A stretch of 64,000 nt of DNA from Porifericola rhodea (GTDB taxonomy: Bacteria; Bacteroidota; Bacteroidia; Cytophagales; Cyclobacteriaceae). The notes under the pieces are model-generated. The model was not told the origin of the DNA. It made no database searches and saw only the letters and a program-made list of their open reading frames with translations. Of the stretch, positions 36,676-44,481 are shown one piece after another; the first letter of the stretch is position 1; every line of letters begins with the position of its first letter. The translations under genes and the position numbers were made by a program. Location of the stretch: NCBI RefSeq assembly GCF_030506305.1, contig NZ_CP119421.1, positions 550,354 to 614,353 on the forward strand. Reading direction: 5' to 3'.

Positions 36676-38007
36676 ATGTACTACCTAAAGCTGAGAGCCT
36701 TACTGTGTCTTACCTTCATTTGTTTGACTACCTGCTATGCCTTTGGTAGTAGCTCTCTGCCGGAGTACTCACCTACAGAAAGCAAGCCTCTTCAGTCAGG
36801 CGATGGTGTATATTACGATCAGGTTTTTTCTGAGGCTATTAAATCCGTAAGAATTGTGCAGCCCGATGAGCAGCTATTTAGCTCGGTAATCAACATTAAT
36901 CAGAATGTACCTACTGCGCTCATATTTGACTGGCTGGAACTGGGAGACAGGGAAGTTTACGGAGAGCTAAACGCTAAAATTGTACACTGTAATGCAGACT
37001 GGCAGCAATCTAAGCTATATAGTATGGATTACCTGTATGACTACAATGAGTTTCCTATCACTGACGAAGAGCTGTCTTACAATACAAAAATTCCTTTTGC
37101 CCGTTATACACTTCCCTTACCTCGGGTAAAGCTGCCCGGAAACTATGCCATTGTGGTCTACGAAAATGAAGATGATGCTAATCCCCTTTTTACAAAAAGG
37201 TTTATGGTGTATGATTCTCGTATCATAGTAAATGCAGAGGTAGGACTTTCCAGCGGGGTTCAGGAGCGAGACACTCGCCATCAGATTGAGTTTTTGATCA
37301 ATTATCAGAACTTTGATATACCTAATCCTTATCAGGATGTGTACATTGTTGTTCGGCAGAACCAGCAGTGGTTTAATACGATTAGCGGACTAAAGCCCAG
37401 CTTTGTAAGAGAAGATGTAAAAGAGCTAGAGTACAGACTCTTTGACCTGAGTAACAATTTTTGGGCAGGAAATGAATTCCGCTATTTTGATCTTCGTACG
37501 GCTAAAGCTCTGGGTCAGAACGTAGCAGAGATACAACAGGACAAGTACCCGATGGAAGCGTTTATTTTACCTGATCGTGACCGTTCCGCTCAGGCTTACA
37601 GCCAATATAATGATCTGAATGGTGGCTATATTATTGGTAATCTAGAAACAAGAGGAGGCGAACTGAACTCAGACTATTTTAATACTCACTTCTTTTTAGA
37701 AGCGGAAAAACCGGTAAATGGTGATGTGTATATCATCGGAGATTTTAATAATGGTACTCTGGATGCTAAGGCTAAAATGCAGTACAATGAAGCCCAGCAA
37801 GGATATACCTTAAGCCTTATGCTTAAGCAAGGCTTCTATAACTACCTCTACTATGTAGAAAATGGCGATGGGCTTAACCCTTACCAGTTTGACGGCAGTC
37901 ATTTTGAGACAGAAAACTTCTACGAAATATTTGTTTATACGCGGCCTTTAAGCTCCCGATCAGATCTACTGATCGGTTATACTAGCTTTAGGTCAAAATT
38001 ACGATAG
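36676..38007 (+). CDS. Type IX secretion system Plug protein (DUF5103)
   Basis: The protein has a signal peptide (LKLRALLCLTFICLTTCYAFG) and the DUF5103 pattern: IVHCNADWQQSKLYSMDYL, NTKIPFARYTLPLPRVKLPGNYAIVVYE, KRFMVYDSRIIV, and a C-terminal domain with VYIIGDFNNGTL and YNYLYYV. In Flavobacterium the Plug protein closes the SprA translocon pore on the periplasmic side. The ATG at 36676 is preferred; a TTG two codons earlier is possible. It lies directly after the ABC-F gene (six bases), likely in one transcript. It matches the T9SS signal on the giant protein at 46695-60281. Confidence 0.88.
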   Translation: MYYLKLRALLCLTFICLTTCYAFGSSSLPEYSPTESKPLQSGDGVYYDQVFSEAIKSVRIVQPDEQLFSSVININQNVPTALIFDWLELGDREVYGELNAKIVHCNADWQQSKLYSMDYLYDYNEFPITDEELSYNTKIPFARYTLPLPRVKLPGNYAIVVYENEDDANPLFTKRFMVYDSRIIVNAEVGLSSGVQERDTRHQIEFLINYQNFDIPNPYQDVYIVVRQNQQWFNTISGLKPSFVREDVKELEYRLFDLSNNFWAGNEFRYFDLRTAKALGQNVAEIQQDKYPMEAFILPDRDRSAQAYSQYNDLNGGYIIGNLETRGGELNSDYFNTHFFLEAEKPVNGDVYIIGDFNNGTLDAKAKMQYNEAQQGYTLSLMLKQGFYNYLYYVENGDGLNPYQFDGSHFETENFYEIFVYTRPLSSRSDLLIGYTSFRSKLR

Positions 38008-38010
38008 TCC

Positions 38011-38892
38011 TTAAAGGCTGGTTTCACGGTCTCTGCTTCCTCCTTCTCTCCTTCGTACTTCGCGAACACCAGGCTCTCTATTGTTGGAAGCCGGCGCGCC
38101 TTCAAACTCGTATTTAGAGGTTCCTTTTCCCGGATCGGCAGTTGCCAGATCCAACATACCAAAACCTTTGTGGGCAAAAAGGCCTAAACCATTATTGAAG
38201 ATAAACTCCTGCACTTCTTTAGCAGCATAAAGGACAAAGGGAAAGGTGTAGCCTCTAACCTCATATTTTACATCCTGATCGTAAAGAGGATAAATACGGG
38301 CAAACTTCTTTTGTTGCTCTTTAATCCGAAGCAGGTAGTTTTTGTCGGGTACTAGCTGGAATTTGTAGAACTCGGCAATTTGCTCAGAAGTAAATACGCC
38401 AGACTTCTCCATTCTGATCATAATAGACTCGTAGAGCAGGTCGGAAAAAGTATCTGAGGTAGGTATGATAAACTTCTTGCCTCTATCATCGCTAAACGAA
38501 GGCTCCACCAATACCAAAGGAGAAATACAAACGTATTTCATCGCGTCGGTAAAATCGGGCTTGTCTTCTATTTCCACAGCCTCAGGGATAAGGTTCATGG
38601 TACCAATATCTATCTGAGGAAAAGCAAACAGGTGCTTCAGAAAATAGTCAACAAAGTCCTTGTTGGTAGCAGATAATACCAGGGTAACTCGGCTTGAATA
38701 AAAGTGCAGGCCATTCCGACTGATTTTTGTCTGTCCTTTTAGACCAGAAAAATTATAAAGCCTGGAATTGATAAATTTCTCTTCACCTCCTTTCACCAGT
38801 ATACCCTTAATTAATTGAGCTAATAAATACTGATGATGGAAAGGAACATACGAACCTTTGTTCCGTAAAATAAAAATGATACGTATTCTCAA
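38011..38892 (-). CDS. cas6: Cas6-like CRISPR endoribonuclease, solitary
   Basis: The 293-residue protein shows the double-ferredoxin RAMP layout of Cas6. Its start RIRIIFILRNKG is followed by YVPFHHQYLLAQLIKG, where H19 or H20 sits at the position of the Cas6 catalytic histidine. KYVCISPLVLVEP corresponds to the central strand, and GLGLFAHKGFGMLDL (about residues 235-249) is the glycine-rich loop that closes the fold. Cas6 cuts CRISPR precursor RNA. A 44-residue tail follows, rich in R, E and G, which standard Cas6 lacks. The start codon is TTG; no in-frame ATG lies upstream before a stop. No array or other cas gene is in this window. It is convergent with the Plug gene, three bases apart. 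Confidence 0.75.
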   Translation of the reverse strand: MRIRIIFILRNKGSYVPFHHQYLLAQLIKGILVKGGEEKFINSRLYNFSGLKGQTKISRNGLHFYSSRVTLVLSATNKDFVDYFLKHLFAFPQIDIGTMNLIPEAVEIEDKPDFTDAMKYVCISPLVLVEPSFSDDRGKKFIIPTSDTFSDLLYESIMIRMEKSGVFTSEQIAEFYKFQLVPDKNYLLRIKEQQKKFARIYPLYDQDVKYEVRGYTFPFVLYAAKEVQEFIFNNGLGLFAHKGFGMLDLATADPGKGTSKYEFEGAPASNNREPGVREVRRREGGSRDRETSL

Positions 38893-39093
38893 AAAACCAG
38901 CTGTTTAAATTAAACCAAAAAAATTGACTGAAATAGTTTACTCTTAAAATGTAGGAATAGATTTCAAATAAAATTGTTTATAACAACCTGCCATTTATAT
39001 GTAAAAATACTTATTTATTATCTAAATAGTCAAAAAACTTTAAAGATTGATTTATACCCACGTAACTATCTCAACCAATTTACAATTTAGCAA

Positions 39094-40188
39094 TTATACA
39101 TTGAATCTAAAATGCATAATATCTCCATCTTCAACTACATACTCTTTTCCTTCAATTGCTAACTTTCCTGCTTCTCTACATCCTTGCTCCGACTTATACT
39201 CCTGATAATCACTTAGTTTGATCACCTCTGCTTTAATAAATCCTTTCTCAAAGTCGGTATGTATTACTCCTGCTGCTTTGGGAGCTTTCCAACCCTTCAT
39301 AATTGTCCAGGCTCTTACCTCTGTTTCCCCAGCAGTAAAATATGTAATTAAATTAAGCAATTTATAAGAGGCGCGGATTAATTTATTTAGTCCTGATTCT
39401 TTAAGCCCATACTCTTCTAAAAAGATAGAACGTTCTTCAAAATCAAGCTCAGCTATCTGCGCTTCTATAGAAGCCGATATCAAAATCACCTCTGCTTCTT
39501 CTCCTTTAATACCTTCTTTTAAAGCTTCTACATACTCATTACCAGTATGTATAGACCCTTCATCTACATTGGCCACATAAATAACCGGTTTGGCTGTCAG
39601 CAGGTTTAAGTCCCATACTGCTTCTTTGTCTTCTTCGGCTATTTCTATGCTTCGCGCATTGTTGCCTGCCTCCAGGTGTTGTTTATAACTTTGCAAAGTG
39701 CTCAGTTGTTTTCTGGCTTTGGCATCTCCAGACTTAGCAATTTTTTCCAGGCGCTGAATTTTCTTTTCTACTGACTCCAGGTCTTTTAGCTGTAATTCAG
39801 TATCAATTACTTCTTTATCAAAAACCGGGTCTACAGAACCTGCTACGTGTACTACATTATCATCCGCAAAACAACGCACCACATGGATGATGGCATCCAC
39901 CTCACGTATGTTAGCCAAAAATTTATTTCCTAGCCCTTCACCTTTACTCGCTCCTTTTACCAGACCTGCAATATCTACAAACTCAATAGTAGTAGGGATT
40001 ACTTTCTGAGGGTTTACAAGCTTCTGAAGAATGTTCAGACGCTCATCAGGCACTGTAATTACGCCTACATTTGGCTCAATCGTACAAAAAGGAAAGTTAG
40101 CCGCCTCTGCTTTGGCACTTGACAAAGCATTAAACAAAGTTGATTTGCCTACATTAGGCAGACCTACTATACCACACTGTAAACTCAT
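39094..40188 (-). CDS. ychF: Redox-regulated ATPase YchF
   Basis: The 364-residue Obg-family protein begins with the P-loop GIVGLPNVGKSTLFNALS, has FVDIAGLVKGASKGEGLGNKF (switch region) and, in place of the GTP-specific NKxD motif, YVANVDE, as usual for YchF, which binds ATP. A coiled-coil insert follows and a C-terminal TGS domain ends near YVVEDGDIMHFRF. YchF binds ribosomes and is linked to stress responses. It lies 21 bases after the AI-2E transporter gene. Confidence 0.95.
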   Translation of the reverse strand: MSLQCGIVGLPNVGKSTLFNALSSAKAEAANFPFCTIEPNVGVITVPDERLNILQKLVNPQKVIPTTIEFVDIAGLVKGASKGEGLGNKFLANIREVDAIIHVVRCFADDNVVHVAGSVDPVFDKEVIDTELQLKDLESVEKKIQRLEKIAKSGDAKARKQLSTLQSYKQHLEAGNNARSIEIAEEDKEAVWDLNLLTAKPVIYVANVDEGSIHTGNEYVEALKEGIKGEEAEVILISASIEAQIAELDFEERSIFLEEYGLKESGLNKLIRASYKLLNLITYFTAGETEVRAWTIMKGWKAPKAAGVIHTDFEKGFIKAEVIKLSDYQEYKSEQGCREAGKLAIEGKEYVVEDGDIMHFRFNV

Positions 40189-40209
40189 ATTCTACTTGGC
40201 TATATTTAA

Positions 40210-41301
40210 TTATGTTTTTGTCTTAAAAATATGATACTGTTTGTACCCACTATAAAGTTCCAGATACACCACTTTTAGTATGGTATATACCGGAATAGCA
40301 GCAATCATTCCCAGTACTCCGGCGATGGTTGCTCCTGCAAAAATAACTATAAATATTTCTAATGGATGCGCTTTTACACTTTTTGAAAAAATCAGCGGTT
40401 GTAAAAAAAGGTTATCTATAAGCTGCACTGCCGCAAATACAGAAATCACCTTAACAGCCAGTATGATCATTTCGTTGGTAGAAGCTCCCAGCATTGTTGT
40501 TGACAAGCCTACAATAATACCGAAGGCTGAGCCAAGTATTGGACCGGCATAGGGTATTAGGTTAGCTACCGCAGCAAATATGGCGATAGTAATAGCATAG
40601 TTAATCCCAAATAAACTCAGCCCTAAAGAAGCTATACAAAAAATAGAAAATATTTGAAATAAGAGGCCTATCAGGTAGTTAGATAGGAGGGTTTCAATCT
40701 TATAAATAGCTGCGATAAATACCTCAAAGTAATGGTTGGGGATTAGTTTGATGACTAACCTTCGTACTATTCCTTTTTCGTATAGCAGAATAAAGGTGAT
40801 AAACACTACAGCAAGTATGCTAATAAAGAAGGTACCCGTAAGAGAGATAAGCTGATTGAAAAACTCTCCAAAATTGATTGTACCAATTAACGAGAGCAGA
40901 CTACTACGCAGGCTTTCTACCAGCAGGTGCTCCTCCTCTATAATTCCATTGTTATACAAAAACATTTCTACCTGATGCAGCGGGGCACTCGCTCTGTAAT
41001 ATAAATCCTCGTAGTTGATGCGGGTAATAATCTGTACCTGATCGTCAATCAGTGGGATAAACAAAACAATAAAGGAGGCAAAAAGCACAACAATTACGGC
41101 AAAGGAGATTAGTACGGCTACAAAACGAGGCATATGATAGCCATAAAAATGCAGTCGGTTGATATAGTTGGTCAGTGGCGAAAATATCGCCGAGAGTACA
41201 AGTGAGATGACGAAGTATCCAAAAATATCAGAAAATATCCATGCCAGTAATACAAACCCCAGCACGAATAAGATGATGTAAAGGACCCCCTTGTTGATCA
41301 T
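40210..41301 (-). CDS. AI-2E-family transporter
   Basis: The 363-residue membrane protein has about eight hydrophobic segments with the family pattern: paired N-terminal helices, a central soluble part, then GLLFQIFSIFCIASLGLSLFGINYAITIAIFAAVANLIPYAGPILG as the conserved region (quoted in the protein between residues about 205 and 250; only IPYAGPILG is diagnostic). Members export AI-2 or act as sodium/proton exchangers; the substrate here is unknown. It is upstream of ychF on the same strand. Confidence 0.88.
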   Translation of the reverse strand: MINKGVLYIILFVLGFVLLAWIFSDIFGYFVISLVLSAIFSPLTNYINRLHFYGYHMPRFVAVLISFAVIVVLFASFIVLFIPLIDDQVQIITRINYEDLYYRASAPLHQVEMFLYNNGIIEEEHLLVESLRSSLLSLIGTINFGEFFNQLISLTGTFFISILAVVFITFILLYEKGIVRRLVIKLIPNHYFEVFIAAIYKIETLLSNYLIGLLFQIFSIFCIASLGLSLFGINYAITIAIFAAVANLIPYAGPILGSAFGIIVGLSTTMLGASTNEMIILAVKVISVFAAVQLIDNLFLQPLIFSKSVKAHPLEIFIVIFAGATIAGVLGMIAAIPVYTILKVVYLELYSGYKQYHIFKTKT

Positions 41302-41334
41302 AGTAGTGATGCAAAAATGATTTATACAATGAAG

Positions 41335-41368
41335 GTAAAAAAATAAAGCCCTAGAAGATTCAAGGGCT
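41335..41368 (-). terminator. Terminator after the PUR-like gene
   Basis: On the minus strand AGCCCT and AGGGCT close a ten-base loop and are followed by TTATTTTTTTACC. It lies 28 bases past the stop of the DUF3276 gene. Confidence 0.75.
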
Positions 41369-41396
41369 CACATAATAAGTTAGCTCAACAGAGGGT

Positions 41397-41738
41397 TTAG
41401 TCCCACTTCAGTTCATCATCAATGCTGGATCCTTCCTCATTGGTAGTAGCTTCAGCCTCATACTGATCAAAGTCGTATTCTGGCATCAACTCTTCTTTCA
41501 CATGACCGATAGTATCCTGAAGCGCATTCATAAACTTGTTAAAATCTTCTTTGTAGAGGAATACTTTATGCTTCTCATAGAAGTAACCATCTTCTTTGTA
41601 TCTTCTTCTACTTTCGGTGATGGTGAGATAATAATCGTTAGAACGTGTTGACTTCACATCAAAGAAGTATGTACGTTTTCCGGCCCTTACTCTCTGTGAA
41701 TAAATTTCTGCCCTGTCTTTACCTTGATTATCTTCCAC
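41397..41738 (-). CDS. PUR-family nucleic-acid-binding protein (DUF3276)
   Basis: The 113-residue protein matches the Bacteroidota DUF3276 family, related to eukaryotic PUR-alpha: EIYSQRVRAGKRTYFFDVKSTR, YYLTITESRRRY and HKVFLYKEDFNKFMNALQ, followed by an acidic tail. PUR domains bind single-stranded DNA or RNA, so it may bind RNA or DNA in the cytoplasm. The likely start codon is GTG (41736-41738), because no ATG lies between it and the upstream stop. Its own terminator follows. Confidence 0.85.
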   Translation of the reverse strand: MEDNQGKDRAEIYSQRVRAGKRTYFFDVKSTRSNDYYLTITESRRRYKEDGYFYEKHKVFLYKEDFNKFMNALQDTIGHVKEELMPEYDFDQYEAEATTNEEGSSIDDELKWD

Positions 41739-41952
41739 AACAGCTAAATTTAGGTTTTAAAGTGAGTACTTTAGATTTATTTGGTTTAGTTTGACACTAA
41801 ATTGACCTAAATATAGTATAAATCCAACCATTATTACAAATAAAAATCTGTATTATAGGGGAATACAAAATTTTTTAGATTAGTGGAAAACAGCAGATTT
41901 TGAGCCCTTTTTGTAATACACCGGGCTAACGTAAAGGCTAAATAATCAGTAT

Positions 41953-41960
41953 TAATTTTG
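41953..41960 (+). promoter_or_regulatory. Candidate -7 element before the DUF58 gene
   Basis: TAATTTTG matches TAnnTTTG and lies 54 bases before the ATG at 42015. The nearest upstream TTG (41911-41913) is too far away, so the call is weak. Confidence 0.35.
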
Positions 41961-42014
41961 CGTGGACCATAGTACAATAGAAGTATTTTTCCAATCACAA
42001 CGGAATACATTTTT

Positions 42015-42917
42015 ATGCTAAAATTAAAAGAGATAAGATCATTTGAAAATATAGAACTTCTGGCTAAACAGCTAGTAGAAGGCTTTATTACGGGTCTACA
42101 TAAATCGCCCTACCATGGATTCTCCGTAGAATTTGCCGAGCACAGGCTCTATAATTCAGGCGAAAGCACACGCCATATTGACTGGAAAGTGTATGCAAAA
42201 ACCGACCGATTGTACACTAAACGTTACGAAGAAGAAACTAATCTGAGGTGCCAGTTGGTGATAGATAACTCTTCGTCTATGTACTATCCACAGGAAAATA
42301 ACGGTAAAATAACTTTTAGCATTACAGCAGCCGCAGCTCTGGCTTTTCTGCTGCAAAAGCAGAGAGACGCAGTAGGCCTTTGCACCTTTTCAGAAGAAAT
42401 AGAAATACAGACTCAAGTGAAGTCTACCTCCTCTCACCTTCATAAGCTTCTTTTGCTCCTGGAAGAAATGCTTAAAAACGAGCCTAAGATGCAGCAAACT
42501 TCTGTTGCAGGCGTACTCCATCAGGTAGCGGAGAAAATCCATAAGCGTTCGCTGGTAGTTATTTTTAGTGATATGTTTGAAAACTATGAGGATAGAGACA
42601 AAATTTTTGGTGCATTGCAACACCTTAAGCATAACAGACACGAAGTCTTGCTTTTTCATGTAACAGATCATAAAACTGAACTTGACTTTGATTTTGAAGA
42701 GCGTCCGTACGAGTTTATAGATATAGAAAAGGGAGATCGGCTTAAGCTACAACCCTCTCAGGTTAAGGCTGCTTATCAGAAGCAGATGAGGGAATATTAT
42801 CACGAGCTAAAAATAAAGTGCGGTCAGGCAAAAATTGACTTTATAGAAGCTGATATTAATGAGGGCTTTGATCACATACTGAGAACTTATTTGGTAAAAA
42901 GAGCCAGTATGAAATAA
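42015..42917 (+). CDS. DUF58-domain protein
   Basis: The 300-residue protein has the DUF58 hallmark GESTRHIDWKVYAKTDRLYTKRYEEE followed by a von-Willebrand-A-like fold with VIDNSSSMYYP (a D-x-S-x-S metal site) and VVIFSDMFENYED. DUF58 proteins often act with MoxR-type AAA ATPases as chaperone-like factors; no MoxR gene is next to this one. It is cytoplasmic by sequence. An 11-bp hairpin terminator follows. Confidence 0.85.
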   Translation: MLKLKEIRSFENIELLAKQLVEGFITGLHKSPYHGFSVEFAEHRLYNSGESTRHIDWKVYAKTDRLYTKRYEEETNLRCQLVIDNSSSMYYPQENNGKITFSITAAAALAFLLQKQRDAVGLCTFSEEIEIQTQVKSTSSHLHKLLLLLEEMLKNEPKMQQTSVAGVLHQVAEKIHKRSLVVIFSDMFENYEDRDKIFGALQHLKHNRHEVLLFHVTDHKTELDFDFEERPYEFIDIEKGDRLKLQPSQVKAAYQKQMREYYHELKIKCGQAKIDFIEADINEGFDHILRTYLVKRASMK

Positions 42918-42928
42918 ATAAAAGGTCT

Positions 42929-42966
42929 AAAGTTGAAAGTAAAGTATGAGTTAGCTTTCAACTTTT
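42929..42966. terminator. Bidirectional hairpin between DUF58 and ferredoxin genes
   Basis: AAAGTTGAAAG and CTTTCAACTTT form a perfect 11-bp stem with a 15-base loop between two convergent genes. Flanking T runs are short, so it is a moderate terminator. Confidence 0.65.
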
Positions 42967-42983
42967 AACCTTCATAACTCAAC

Positions 42984-43331
42984 TTATTCGTTGTGCATCC
43001 ATGCTTTTTTGCCAAGTAGTTCTTCTTCAGACTCTCTGGCATCAGGGTCTTCCACACAGCAATCTACCGGGCATACAGCCGCACACTGCGGTTCTTCATG
43101 AAACCCCATACACTCAGTACACTTGCCAGTTACTATATAATAGAATTCATCAGATACCGGCTCCTGCTCTTCCGTAGCATCTACTACTGTACCGTCATCC
43201 AGCTCAACTTCAGAAAGTTCTGTACCATCTGCCCAAGACCATTCTACTCCTCCTTCGTATATTGCTGTATTAGGGCATTCCGGTTCGCATGCACCACAAT
43301 TGATGCACTCATCGGTTATCATTATAGCCAT
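42984..43331 (-). CDS. 2[4Fe-4S] ferredoxin, YfhL-like
   Basis: The 115-residue protein has one cluster motif C-x2-C-x2-C-x3-C-P in [12 protein letters not shown] and a second with an insertion, [18 protein letters not shown], as in Alv-type ferredoxins. A middle insert of about 45 mostly acidic residues separates the two. It should carry electrons at low potential. It is divergent from the LuxC-type acyl-CoA reductase gene across about 100 bp, a pairing that suggests related use, though LuxC itself uses NADPH. Confidence 0.9.
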   Translation of the reverse strand: MAIMITDECINCGACEPECPNTAIYEGGVEWSWADGTELSEVELDDGTVVDATEEQEPVSDEFYYIVTGKCTECMGFHEEPQCAAVCPVDCCVEDPDARESEEELLGKKAWMHNE

Positions 43332-43431
43332 ATCAACTCTCGATATTTGGTTACTTGTTTTTTACTAATTTAATTAACGAATTAAATAACCATTAGTTTA
43401 TTATACAATCATTTGCTGTATTTATTGAAAA

Positions 43432-44448
43432 ATGATCAAACTTGAAAATAGAATAAAAGCTTTTGCTACAGTAGGTAAGATTCTGAAAGAGCTATCTGAT
43501 GAAGAAAAAGAGCATATTTACCTAAGCGCAAAGAATGAAAACAGCTGGTTTACCGACGAAAACATTTCTCTTGCTCTGGAAGGTGTTCAGCGCTACCTGG
43601 AAGAAGATAAACTTCGGCAGTGGACTCAAAGTCTGCCAGAGCAACCTTCTTCCGTAAAGAAGGTAGGTGTAGTAATGGCCGGTAATATTCCACTAGTAGG
43701 TTTTCATGATTTTTTGACTGTACTTATCAGCGGTCATCAATTGTTAGCTAAGCTAAGCTCTCAGGATAGCTTTCTGATTAAGTATATTAGTGGCATACTT
43801 ACTGACATTGAACCCCGATTTAAGGAGAAGATTCTGTTCCTTGACAAATTGAAAGAGGCGGAGGCTATGATTGCTACAGGTAGCAATAATACGGCTCGGT
43901 ATTTTGAATACTACTTTGCCAAAATACCGCATATTATTCGTCAAAACAGGACATCTATAGCCGTACTTAATGGAGAAGAATCTCAAGAAGAATTAAAGGA
44001 ACTGGGTAATGATGTATTTCAATACTTTGGGTTAGGCTGCCGTAATGTTTCCAAAATTTATGTGCCGGACCATTATGATTTTAAAGATGTGTTAGATAGT
44101 TGGCAAGCATTTAGCCCCATTAGCTTCCATCATAAATACAATAACAATTATGATTACAATAAATCAATTTTGCTGGTAAACAACGAACCTCATTACGATA
44201 CCGGTTTTGTCTTGCTCCGAGAAACACCACAACTTGTCTCGCCTATCTCTGTCATTTTTTATGAAAGGTATACGGATAATGAAGACTTAAAGAAAAAGCT
44301 GGACACCATGGAAGACAAGATACAATGTGTTGTATCGCAGCAGGCCTGGTACCCGAATAGCTTTGCTTTTGGAGAAGCTCAACAACCAGAGCTATGGCAT
44401 TATGCAGATGGGGTAAATACGCTGGATTTTTTACAAAACCTATCTTAA
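43432..44448 (+). CDS. LuxC-type acyl-CoA reductase
   Basis: The 338-residue protein matches the acyl-CoA reductase (LuxC) family: VGVVMAGNIPLVGFHDFLTVLISGH, KLSSQDSFLIKYI, ATGSNNTARYFEYYF, and FGLGCRNVSKIYVP with a conserved cysteine. Such enzymes reduce acyl-CoA or acyl-enzyme to aldehyde with NADPH. No luciferase (luxAB) gene is near, so its use is not bioluminescence; a lipid or aldehyde pathway is possible. A terminator follows directly. Confidence 0.88.
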   Translation: MIKLENRIKAFATVGKILKELSDEEKEHIYLSAKNENSWFTDENISLALEGVQRYLEEDKLRQWTQSLPEQPSSVKKVGVVMAGNIPLVGFHDFLTVLISGHQLLAKLSSQDSFLIKYISGILTDIEPRFKEKILFLDKLKEAEAMIATGSNNTARYFEYYFAKIPHIIRQNRTSIAVLNGEESQEELKELGNDVFQYFGLGCRNVSKIYVPDHYDFKDVLDSWQAFSPISFHHKYNNNYDYNKSILLVNNEPHYDTGFVLLRETPQLVSPISVIFYERYTDNEDLKKKLDTMEDKIQCVVSQQAWYPNSFAFGEAQQPELWHYADGVNTLDFLQNLS

Positions 44449-44450
44449 CA

Positions 44451-44481
44451 AAAAGCCGCTTAATAGCGGCTTTTCTTTTTT
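44451..44481. terminator. Bidirectional terminator
   Basis: AGCCGCT and AGCGGCT pair around a TAAT loop, with an A run on the left and a T run on the right, between the convergent LuxC-type and GNAT-nitrilase genes. Confidence 0.85.

Noticed and set aside
38940-39000. A single CRISPR-repeat-like stretch (TTTCAAATAAAATTGTTTATAACAAC in part) upstream of the Cas6-like gene
   Set aside because: Only one copy exists, the region is simply AT-rich, and no spacers or second repeat are visible.
43432-44448. A bioluminescence (lux) locus suggested by the LuxC-type gene and the luciferase-like pseudogene
   Set aside because: The pseudogene is 36 kb away and of a different LLM subgroup, and no luxAB, luxD or luxE is present.
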